Source: Bacteroides oleiciplenus YIT 12058
GTDB taxonomy: Bacteria; Bacteroidota; Bacteroidia; Bacteroidales; Bacteroidaceae
Assembly (NCBI RefSeq): GCF_000315485.1
Contig: NZ_JH992941.1
Location: forward strand, 186,001-250,000
DNA: 64,000 nt
Direction: 5' to 3'
The notes under the pieces are model-generated. The model made no database searches. It worked only from the letters and a program-made list of their open reading frames with translations, and had not been told where the DNA came from. A program made the position numbers and the translations under genes. Of the stretch, positions 9,189-15,800 are shown one piece after another (position 1 is the first letter of the stretch; every line of letters begins with the position of its first letter).

Positions 9189-10057
9189 TCTGCATTTCCC
9201 ATTATCTTTAAAAGTAAAGGAGAAACTTTTGCATTGCAATACACAGTTATTGTTTTATTGAAATGCTCAGGATGCTCTGCCTTATAACTCACATGGAGAT
9301 CAACAGAACCACCCGGACGTACAGGCTCTTTATCGTATTCTACCTTCGTGCAACCACAAGACGTTGCAACTGCGTCAATCACCAATGTATTATTACCAGT
9401 ATTTTTCATTGTGAAAACTACTTTTTGTTCTTTTTCCCAACTAAAGTTCCCCAAGGGTAAAGAGGTATTATTAAGACTCACTTCTGTTTCTAAAATAGTA
9501 ATTTCATTTTTCGATACAGTTTCCCTTCCCAAAAGAATTTTCATATAAAGTTCCTTTATTTTAGGATTACGAATGGGATTACCAATGGCAATTACTTCAT
9601 TATTCTTGTCTAATAAGAAAGTCTGAAAATCTATATCAGCAGGAAAATGGTTCAATTTATTTAACGAATCATTCATATCAAAACAAACCGGATACTTAAA
9701 CGCTTCACGACGAATTATATAATGTAATTCGTCCACATTCTTTGGAGAAAAATAGAACACAAATGCTGTTTTAGGTCCAGTTAAACTGTCAACTTCTGAA
9801 ATAAAATTTTTCCATTGTGACAACTGTAATTTACAGCTTGTACAACCAATAGAATCCATGTAAGATAGAACCCTATATTGAGTATTCGAAAATGAAAAGT
9901 TTACTGTATCTTCTCCCAAAACAGTAAAAACAAGATGATTTGGGAAAAGAATTTCTTTATTTTTCCATTCCTGAATTAACTGAATGATATTATTCTTTTT
10001 ATTCTCCTTGCAAGAAAAAAAACAAAACAATATCAATAATAAATAGAAATGTTTCAT
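9185..10057 (-). CDS. Thioredoxin-like/DUF1573 lipoprotein
   Basis: A 290-residue lipoprotein (lipobox FFSC, Cys16). The N-terminal half reads like a thioredoxin/AhpC-type fold with a CxxC pair (Cys72 and Cys75 in IGCTSCK). The C-terminal ~95 residues are a DUF1573 domain with its hallmark SCGCTKVEYDKEPVRPGG. The pairing suggests a periplasmic disulfide or electron-transfer role, fitting the cysteine-bearing NVEALA peptides encoded upstream. It overlaps the next gene by four bases and lies 14 nt after the propeller gene, so it is in the same transcript. Domain calls are by eye; partner and redox role are inferred. Confidence 0.75.
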   Translation of the reverse strand: MKHFYLLLILFCFFSCKENKKNNIIQLIQEWKNKEILFPNHLVFTVLGEDTVNFSFSNTQYRVLSYMDSIGCTSCKLQLSQWKNFISEVDSLTGPKTAFVFYFSPKNVDELHYIIRREAFKYPVCFDMNDSLNKLNHFPADIDFQTFLLDKNNEVIAIGNPIRNPKIKELYMKILLGRETVSKNEITILETEVSLNNTSLPLGNFSWEKEQKVVFTMKNTGNNTLVIDAVATSCGCTKVEYDKEPVRPGGSVDLHVSYKAEHPEHFNKTITVYCNAKVSPLLLKIMGNAE

Positions 10058-10071
10058 GATATGACTAAGAG

Positions 10072-11064
10072 TTACTGTTTAAATCTATAAATAATAGTCT
10101 CATCAACATCAGAAACATATCCGACAAGACACCCTTCGGTATCAATATTGATAGAATCAACTATTTTCCCCAATGTATACTTTACTCGGCACTCTCCATG
10201 GCAATCATATACCTCAACAATATTACCAAAATTCTCTCTATTTCTCGACTTTAAACAATAGAATAAACCCTCATAAGAAGCAACAGCAACATAATAATGA
10301 AGCAAATCATTATAACTTTCCAGTTCAGATTGATCCTTATCATTCCCCAAAACAACCATAGGCTTTATTTTATCATTAACAATAGAATATAACTCTATTC
10401 TATCCATATATTTATAAGCAACAATAAAGGCTGAATCATATATGCATTGAACAAAATCAAAAGGAGTATACGACGCTTCTGCCTTTCGAATAGGATTTTT
10501 GTACGAATCTAATATTTCATTTTTACCCAAATCAGCTATTTCCCATGATGAGGATTCATACTCATTTATTTTCATTAAGTATTTATCGCCTTCTATTTGA
10601 CTAATAAACGTAAAAAGTTTGCATACACCATCTTCACCATTATATAAAGGAAGCTTTTTAGAAATCCATAATGAATCCTCTCCTATCGTCAATTGCACAA
10701 GCTTTCTACTCATCAAATCATACAATAATACATCCTCTGATACAGCATCCCCACTAAATGCACTTACAAACTCATCAGGGCCTTGCCCAATTTTTCCATA
10801 ACCATATAGTTTTCGGCAATTCGGATAAGAGTAAACCGACAAAAAATTATCCGTTACTTTATAGGTTATAAAACTGATATTATTAGCATTAATCTTCCAT
10901 CCCTGTAAAGAAAAGGCATCTTCTATTTTCATAGAATCCAATACCTGTAATTCAATCACAGTATCAAAATTTCTTTCCTTCTGTTGAAAATCAATATATT
11001 GCCCTTTTGTTGTGCAACCAAAAAGAAAAATAAATAACAATAGATATAAAGTACTTATCTTCAT
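10072..11064 (-). CDS. 6-bladed beta-propeller lipoprotein (copy 1)
   Basis: A 330-residue protein with lipobox LFGC (Cys17). It has the layout of Bacteroides 6-bladed beta-propeller proteins: a short motif with YPNCRKL followed by KIGQGPDEF near residue 100, then repeating four-strand blades. Two related proteins follow the same motif (ELPECRYL and RGEGPDDF; SYPDFRYL and GDAPQDM). Such proteins are found next to NVEALA peptides; their function is not known. Unlike copies 2 and 3 it has no intact NVEALA gene directly upstream, only a 46-bp repeat and a hairpin. Confidence 0.75.
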   Translation of the reverse strand: MKISTLYLLLFIFLFGCTTKGQYIDFQQKERNFDTVIELQVLDSMKIEDAFSLQGWKINANNISFITYKVTDNFLSVYSYPNCRKLYGYGKIGQGPDEFVSAFSGDAVSEDVLLYDLMSRKLVQLTIGEDSLWISKKLPLYNGEDGVCKLFTFISQIEGDKYLMKINEYESSSWEIADLGKNEILDSYKNPIRKAEASYTPFDFVQCIYDSAFIVAYKYMDRIELYSIVNDKIKPMVVLGNDKDQSELESYNDLLHYYVAVASYEGLFYCLKSRNRENFGNIVEVYDCHGECRVKYTLGKIVDSINIDTEGCLVGYVSDVDETIIYRFKQ

Positions 11065-11081
11065 AAAATTCCTTTCTTCAG

Positions 11082-11117
11082 TAGAGGAATAGATATCTTA
11101 TATCATCTATTCCTCTA
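11082..11117 (-). promoter_or_regulatory. Perfect 13-bp hairpin in the leader of propeller copy 1
   Basis: Arms 11082-11094 and 11105-11117 are exact reverse complements (TAGAGGAATAGAT and its complement) with a 10-nt loop. It ends 17 nt before the ATG at 11064, just upstream of the presumed ribosome site, and has no T run on either side. It could be an RNA processing or stability element, or a protein-binding site. Confidence 0.6.
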
Positions 11118-11178
11118 ACATACAACCAATTAATTATTGACAATTACCTGCTTTCTTGTCTGGAGCATTAGGAACTGC

Positions 11179-11224
11179 GCACTATCGTAACTGCAGAAAT
11201 CAGTTTCCGTTTTTCATTAAAAAT
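11179..11224. repeat. 46-bp direct repeat, copy A
   Basis: 46 bases match 12626-12671 with one difference. It sits in the 204-nt gap before propeller copy 1. On the plus strand both copies keep one frame open (TIVTAEISFRFSLKI) and the single difference (ACT against ACA) is silent in that frame. On the minus strand, another frame gives KTETDFC followed by S or C and then YDSA. It may be a relic of a lost coding gene. Confidence 0.8.
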
Positions 11225-11268
11225 ATCTGTTGAAAGAGCAAATATATCATGCAATTCCTGATTTATTT

Positions 11269-12243
11269 TCAAGGAATATTATAGATGTATACAACATCTT
11301 CCCTGTCTTGACATACAGCATATAATTTACCATCTGTAGAAGCTCTTGCCAGACAATTTACAGGCTTATCTAGTAAATAATGAGCCCTTGGAATACCTTC
11401 CCAATCCCAAATTTCCAAAACCTTTCCTTCTTCTTTATCTGTTAAAACATAGATATAATTCTCATCCGCATAAGGATAGGAGGAATAATATATAGTTTTT
11501 TCTTCTGATGTATCCTTTTGCGACGATTCAAGCATGGTCTCTTTCAAAAGTTCTCCTTTAGAATTATAGATTCTGCAAAGTTTTATATAAGCATAAAATG
11601 CAGCAAATTTATCACCCTGAGGATTAGTAACCGTCAACTTATTATAGACAAAACGGTTCAATTCCTCCTCTTTTTTCTCTAACAAACCTTCCGGATAATC
11701 ACCAAAATATTGTACTGTTCCATCTTTGTCAAGCAAAGCATACTCATACTCTTCCTTATCAGAAATAAAGCAATAACTATCATTCTTTAAAAAAAGGAAA
11801 CGATTCAATCCTCTTTGTTCTACTTCCAGTTGTTTGGCAGAAACCACTTTAAAAGTACCTACTGAATCTACAGCTACTTCTTTCACTTTATTCGAAGCTA
11901 TTTCAAATGCTTTAAAACCACCTGACATTTCTTGAAATGTCCTATCAAGCATCAAGAAATCATCAGGTCCTTCCCCTCTACTACCAGCCCTAAACAAGTA
12001 ACGACATTCAGGCAATTTCCAAAAAGAGAACATAGTATCACTTCTCTGTTGATAAGCCACCAACATATTATCTGTAACAAATAATCGGGTCACAGATAAT
12101 AAAATCGGAGGAATAGAAATACTATCTGCTTTCAATTCTTCTAGTGGAGGGAATTTTTCCGCCAGTTTTCCACTATACGTACATCCCTCCAATAGAAAAA
12201 AAAGAATGAAGAGAGACGCTAAAAGTATATAAATACGCTTCAT
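11269..12243 (-). CDS. 6-bladed beta-propeller lipoprotein (copy 2)
   Basis: 324 residues from ATG 12243, two bases after the NVEALA stop (TAA TA ATG), so translation is probably coupled. An upstream TTG extension is possible but overlaps the peptide gene. The signal carries the lipobox FLLEGC. The body has the propeller motif KLPECRYL then SRGEGPDDF and beta-strand repeats. It is probably the dedicated partner of the NVEALA peptide in front of it, the pairing seen again for copy 3. Envelope location predicted; ligand and function unknown. Confidence 0.75.
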   Translation of the reverse strand: MKRIYILLASLFILFFLLEGCTYSGKLAEKFPPLEELKADSISIPPILLSVTRLFVTDNMLVAYQQRSDTMFSFWKLPECRYLFRAGSRGEGPDDFLMLDRTFQEMSGGFKAFEIASNKVKEVAVDSVGTFKVVSAKQLEVEQRGLNRFLFLKNDSYCFISDKEEYEYALLDKDGTVQYFGDYPEGLLEKKEEELNRFVYNKLTVTNPQGDKFAAFYAYIKLCRIYNSKGELLKETMLESSQKDTSEEKTIYYSSYPYADENYIYVLTDKEEGKVLEIWDWEGIPRAHYLLDKPVNCLARASTDGKLYAVCQDREDVVYIYNIP

Positions 12244-12245
12244 TA

Positions 12246-12515
12246 TTAACAATGCCCTCTAATACTTCCTTCTAATAACCAATATGCCTCACACTCACTA
12301 CAGATCCAATCCCAAATTGCTAACGAATCATCATTAGGAGCTTTTCTCCATTTCGTAAAGCAAGCTCTGTTGCCACCGCCTTCACCACCAGCCAATGCTT
12401 CCACATTAGCCAACATCAAATCTGACATAGTATCTACTTTCTGATTAGCATAGACACCATAACCTGCAATTGCTGCAAAAGCTGCAACAAAAGCTATTTT
12501 CATAAACTTTTTCAT
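12246..12515 (-). CDS. NVEALA family peptide (peptide 1)
   Basis: An 89-residue precursor from ATG 12515 (MKKFMKIAF), preceded by a purine-rich TAAGG. The longer open frame upstream reads through AT-rich leader and is rejected. It has a basic start, one hydrophobic stretch (FVAAFAAIAGYGVYA), then the family motif DLMLANVEALA directly followed by GGEGGG. The mature part contains four cysteines (ACF, ICSEC, GHC) and is aromatic and charged. This matches the NVEALA domain of Bacteroidetes secreted small proteins of unknown function. The GG after NVEALA recalls a processing site, but the second peptide lacks it. Coupled to propeller copy 2. Confidence 0.82.
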   Translation of the reverse strand: MKKFMKIAFVAAFAAIAGYGVYANQKVDTMSDLMLANVEALAGGEGGGNRACFTKWRKAPNDDSLAIWDWICSECEAYWLLEGSIRGHC

Positions 12516-12560
12516 CCTTATATTATTTAAAATGAAAATATATTCAATTACCAACATCAA

Positions 12561-12577
12561 GTACACATATATTGTAC
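12561..12577. promoter_or_regulatory. Short palindrome upstream of NVEALA peptide 1
   Basis: GTACA at 12561-12565 and TGTAC at 12573-12577 flank 7 AT-rich bases, about 46 nt before the ATG. A second short dyad (GATAC-AGA-GTATC, 12591-12603) follows. They look like operator half-sites, but 5-bp arms in AT-rich DNA can arise by chance, and no -7 box is clear here. Confidence 0.25.
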
Positions 12578-12625
12578 AGTCGAATATTAAGATACAGAGT
12601 ATCTCATTAGAGCATATTTCATACT

Positions 12626-12671
12626 GCACTATCGTAACAGCAGAAATCAGTTTCCGTTTTTCATTAAAAAT
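12626..12671. repeat. 46-bp direct repeat, copy B
   Basis: Partner of 11179-11224 with one mismatch. It lies in the 263-nt gap between propeller copy 3 and NVEALA peptide 1. The plus-strand frame continues for about 30 codons past the repeat here (ICIFARLLNFRGYGAFGILI and on), but stops soon after copy A. Both copies occupy the same place relative to the peptide/propeller units. Confidence 0.8.
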
Positions 12672-12778
12672 TTGTATCTTCGCCAGGCTTCTAAATTTTA
12701 GAGGTTACGGAGCATTCGGTATCCTAATTGCAGCAACAAGTCGTTTACTGTCTGTTCCTTTTAATAAGCTATATCACT

Positions 12779-13852
12779 CTATATAATTTTTATGCTATAC
12801 TCTAATATAGGTTCATCCCGATTCACATCCGTAGCATAAATAACTCCACGTTGCTCATCTACCATTATGCCACAAATATAATGGTCCAATACATATTTCT
12901 TTAACGGTTTCCCTGTCAGACTAAATACATAGATATATTGCCCACCATCCAAGTGATTAACACCATTCTGCGCATCCTGTGCTATATCCTTGAATGAGTG
13001 CCCTTGAAAGACTGCATATATAGCTTTATCCGTCACCTGCACATCACTAAATCCCATAATGCCTGTTGGGATACCATACCCCTCGGATAGCTGAAATTCC
13101 GGCTCACCATGTGGCCCCATGCACACAACATGCGTATTGTCTTTCAGATTATAAATTTCGAGCACCTCACCCAACTGAGTGACAGCAGCGAGTATTCCAT
13201 TTCGGGGATTGTAATCTATAAAGCTACGCCATGCTTGCGCCAAAGCCGGACGGGCATTCTGCAAGGCATCGTCATTAACAGTGGGAATAGCACCAAACTT
13301 ATGCATCAATTTTCCACCTCTGCATACTTTGCAAAAGCGACTATCACCCGAATAATCGGGAATGATAAAAGTAGAGTCCTCACACATCACAAAATCGAGT
13401 GCCCTGAGAATATCTTTATCCAGATTCACCGCTTCCTTACGAAGCAGTGAATCGCCGGATAAAGCAAACTCAAACCTTGTTAATTCAGACTTATTAGCAT
13501 CCAATATCCACAAAAAAGTCCCATTCCATCGGAAGTTTTCGGCAGAAAGCATATCCTGCGGTGCATCTCCACGCTTTCCAAAAGAAGACAAGTAACGAAA
13601 ATCAGGATAACTGAATGCATGAAAGAAATAGTCTGTTCCATGCAAATCAAGTACCACAACTTTACCATCTCCACTATGTAGCCGGAAAGGATAGCGGAAT
13701 AAAGCAGTATCCAATAGTATTGTTCTTCCTTTCAGTTCTTGCTCCTGAGGGAAATCAGTATATACTTCTTTACCGGAAGGAACTGACTTTGAAGTACAAG
13801 AAACGAATAGAAGGACAGATACAATACTAATAATATAAGCTATACGGAGCAT
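12779..13852 (-). CDS. 6-bladed beta-propeller lipoprotein (copy 3)
   Basis: 357 residues, signal MLRIAYIISIVSVLLF with lipobox FVSC (Cys19). The start ATG 13852 lies 26 nt inside the preceding NVEALA gene, a strong sign of coupled translation. The family motif is visible as FSYPDFRYL and SFGKRGDAPQDM, a slightly divergent GxGPDEF. The later part has strands ending in VYATDVNRDEPI. It is the most divergent of the three copies by eye. As with copy 2, it is placed directly behind one NVEALA peptide, so peptide and propeller likely act as a pair. Confidence 0.75.
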   Translation of the reverse strand: MLRIAYIISIVSVLLFVSCTSKSVPSGKEVYTDFPQEQELKGRTILLDTALFRYPFRLHSGDGKVVVLDLHGTDYFFHAFSYPDFRYLSSFGKRGDAPQDMLSAENFRWNGTFLWILDANKSELTRFEFALSGDSLLRKEAVNLDKDILRALDFVMCEDSTFIIPDYSGDSRFCKVCRGGKLMHKFGAIPTVNDDALQNARPALAQAWRSFIDYNPRNGILAAVTQLGEVLEIYNLKDNTHVVCMGPHGEPEFQLSEGYGIPTGIMGFSDVQVTDKAIYAVFQGHSFKDIAQDAQNGVNHLDGGQYIYVFSLTGKPLKKYVLDHYICGIMVDEQRGVIYATDVNRDEPILEYSIKII

Positions 13853-14066
13853 GATAATAATGTACCTTAGTGTGATTTATTGGACAATCAACAGAACCTA
13901 TACCAAAGCAGAAAACACGATCAGTTTCAGGATCCGCCAACGCTTCTATATTCTCCAACACTAAAGAAGACATTTTTGTCGATGACTGTTTACTACAAAC
14001 ATACCCAACCATAGCAATAACTATAGCCCCCATAAATACCAGATTTTTTTTCATCTTATTTTTCAT
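13827..14066 (-). CDS. NVEALA family peptide (peptide 2)
   Basis: A 79-residue precursor from ATG 14066 (ATG 14054 is an alternative). It has a basic start, a hydrophobic segment (LVFMGAIVIAMVGYV), then MSSLVLENIEALADPE, the NVEALA motif with Ile for Val. The tail FCFGIGSVDCP followed by a Tyr/His-rich end has two cysteines and differs completely from peptide 1. First gene after the promoter at 14102, so probably the most strongly expressed of the operon. The stop overlaps the start of propeller copy 3. Function unknown for the family. Confidence 0.82.
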   Translation of the reverse strand: MKNKMKKNLVFMGAIVIAMVGYVCSKQSSTKMSSLVLENIEALADPETDRVFCFGIGSVDCPINHTKVHYYHAPYSLYY

Positions 14067-14101
14067 TTTACCATTATGTTTTTCATCAATGATTATGCAG
14101 G

Positions 14102-14109
14102 CAAATGTA
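14102..14109 (-). promoter_or_regulatory. -7 box (TACATTTG) in front of the NVEALA operon
   Basis: An exact TAnnTTTG Bacteroides -7 element on the minus strand, 36-43 nt before the ATG of peptide 2. No TTTG is present at the usual -33 distance, which suggests activation by a regulator, perhaps the membrane-bound one encoded just upstream. Confidence 0.55.
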
Positions 14110-14138
14110 GAAAATAAATAGACCTGAATTCTATTTAC

Positions 14139-14175
14139 GGGAGTAAAATAAGGGAGTAAAATAATTTTTACTCCC
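14139..14175 (-). terminator. Hairpin with duplicated arm after the membrane regulator
   Basis: GGGAGTAAAATAA occurs twice in tandem on the plus strand (14139-14151 and 14152-14164), and TTTTACTCCC (14166-14175) pairs with the second copy over 10 bp around a 4-nt loop. On the minus strand it follows the regulator stop by about 28 nt and is trailed by TTATTTT, as expected of a terminator. The extra copy could allow an alternative fold or be an operator. Confidence 0.55.
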
Positions 14176-14203
14176 CCTTTTCTATCTCAAAATAAAGCAC
14201 TTA

Positions 14204-15256
14204 TCATTTTTCAACGAGCAAATAAAAGCCGAACTCTTTTTGCTCATTTTTGCCAGATTCTATTTTCACATGAGACCTTTTGCAGTCAAGTAACTTCCTC
14301 AATTGACTTATGGTCACTCTTCTTTTCACATTAACACCAATATCTCCCAAATTCCAATCACAAATCTCAATAATCCGATCATTCGATAAAAAATGGTTTT
14401 CTGCGTGAACAAATGCCGAAAGCAATTTATAAAGTTGCATTGAGCATTTCTCCACACTCTTATCTTCAAAAGTAAGTGTACTTGCTTCTTCATCAAATAG
14501 AACTCCACCTATTGGGTATTTCTTCTTGGAGATATGTAACACAGAATAATCCGAACTATCTACTTCATTACCTTTTTTCTGATTATTCAAAAAGAGCAAG
14601 ATAAGTGCACATAAACAAAGCACGACTATAATAAGACAAGACACAATTCCATTCTCTCCCCAATCAGCACAAAACCATGGAGATGGAACTGCAATATAAG
14701 CCATAAATTCAAGAAAATACATGTCATCCAGGTAGTAAGCACCAAGCTTATATTCATCAGCTATAAATGTTGAGTCACCAGCTATAAACCTTTTTCCTTC
14801 ATTATCACCTGGCATTTCAGACAATAAATCAAGAGCCGCATTATAATGTAACTGCATACCATTCAGGCTCTCCTGCCACAATTCATTCAACAGATCTATA
14901 GAAGGAGTACTTATTGAGAACAAACACTGTACTTTTCCACTCAGCATCCAAGTAAATAAGCGCCTTGATTCTTTCACCGAGTCAACCTCCACTATGATCG
15001 GCCCTTTAGCCACTACTATACGACGCTTTGTATCTTTCTCGTCTGGCTGACCTCCACCATAAGAGTATGGTATTCCAAGTTTTTCAAATTCTTGGTTCAC
15101 CCAAAGCTCTGCAGTAGATTTCAATGAAGATTCTGCTTTTTGCTTACATATCCTACGTCCTTCCACTCCGCTCTCATACACCTGAAAAGCAAGCATTCCT
15201 ATTGCGAGAAGCAATATTCCCCCCAATACATATAATATTTGTCGATAGTATTTCAT
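14204..15256 (-). CDS. Membrane-spanning winged-helix regulator
   Basis: A 350-residue protein with an inverted one-component layout: TM1 at about 7-25, a ~175-residue periplasmic part, TM2 at about 204-223, then a cytoplasmic C-terminal winged helix (about 250-350) like OmpR/PhoB effector domains (recognition region NVKRRVTISQLRKLLD). The periplasmic part matches no sensor I know. The gene is divided from the NVEALA operon by a hairpin and reads toward it, so it probably senses an envelope signal and controls the peptides. ToxR-like regulators use the opposite domain order (DNA-binding domain first), which makes this arrangement notable. Exact target sites are unknown. Confidence 0.68.
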   Translation of the reverse strand: MKYYRQILYVLGGILLLAIGMLAFQVYESGVEGRRICKQKAESSLKSTAELWVNQEFEKLGIPYSYGGGQPDEKDTKRRIVVAKGPIIVEVDSVKESRRLFTWMLSGKVQCLFSISTPSIDLLNELWQESLNGMQLHYNAALDLLSEMPGDNEGKRFIAGDSTFIADEYKLGAYYLDDMYFLEFMAYIAVPSPWFCADWGENGIVSCLIIVVLCLCALILLFLNNQKKGNEVDSSDYSVLHISKKKYPIGGVLFDEEASTLTFEDKSVEKCSMQLYKLLSAFVHAENHFLSNDRIIEICDWNLGDIGVNVKRRVTISQLRKLLDCKRSHVKIESGKNEQKEFGFYLLVEK

Positions 15257-15556
15257 TATACAAATAAGTTATTCATTCTGCAAAAGTACACAAACATTTT
15301 TAAAGACAAAGCACTACAGAAAGCTTTCATTATAAATCCGATACATCATAAGAATAGAGATTATCTTCTACATCCGCAACACAAAGAATATGACATATAA
15401 CAAATAACCTCTATTAGCAAAACATACTGATTTACTTCCTTTTTACAGGATGCAAAAATAACCCATAAGAACGAGAAAAACATCTAACAACATGATTAAA
15501 AAAAAAGATTTAGACGATTGTTTTATTAATTTGGATTATAATTCCATATTACCCTA

Positions 15557-15637
15557 GATGCACTTGCTCCGTACCTTCTCCACTCACAGGTACCCCTAAG
15601 CGAAGAAACTACGGCCTTGGTACGGAGCAAGTGCATC
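15557..15637. repeat. Long inverted repeat with 19-bp perfect arms
   Basis: Arms 15557-15575 and 15619-15637 are exact reverse complements (GATGCACTTGCTCCGTACC and its complement) around 43 nt; the pairing continues outward imperfectly through ACCC. It sits in the 544-nt gap between the regulator start and the DUF6266 gene. No T run follows. The rest of the gap (15257-15550) is AT-rich with nothing else I can recognise. Confidence 0.75.
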
Positions 15638-15691
15638 CCGGGTACAATGCGGATAAACCATCATACACCAGAAAAAGCAAATTTACCAACT

Positions 15692-15718
15692 ACGCAAAAC
15701 AACGCAAATTAACGCAAA
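15692..15718 (+). repeat. Three ACGCAAA boxes with a 10-bp period
   Basis: ACGCAAA starts at 15692, 15702 and 15712, one helical turn apart, just upstream of the promoter of the DUF6266 gene (-33 region at 15735). Same-face spacing is typical of an activator binding array, but no factor is known. Confidence 0.5.
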
Positions 15719-15734
15719 AATCACATGGATAGGA

Positions 15735-15762
15735 TTGATAAGAATCTTTTTCCATATATTTG
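15735..15762 (+). promoter_or_regulatory. Promoter of the DUF6266 gene
   Basis: An exact -7 box TATATTTG at 15755-15762 with a TTG at 15735-15737, 17 nt apart, and a start codon 39 nt downstream. Fits the Bacteroides sigma-ABfr pattern (TTTG near -33, TAnnTTTG near -7) with slightly short spacing. Confidence 0.55.
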
Positions 15763-15800
15763 CGAAATCAGAAAAACAAGTAACTTAAAAACACGATAAC

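Noticed and set aside
12515..12629. Longer 127-codon version of NVEALA peptide 1
   Set aside because: The added 38 residues come from AT-rich leader; the ribosome site and signal-like sequence start at 12515.
12532..12786. 84-codon plus-strand frame spanning the 46-bp repeat
   Set aside because: Not called as a gene: no ribosome site, partly antisense to the peptide leader, and only the repeat part recurs. Kept as an alternative reading of the repeat.
2176..15256. Prophage or integrative element
   Set aside because: No integrase, tail, portal or conjugation genes, and no flanking tRNA repeats at the ends.
15557..15637. Insertion-sequence ends
   Set aside because: Only 43 nt between the arms, no transposase and no target duplication seen.
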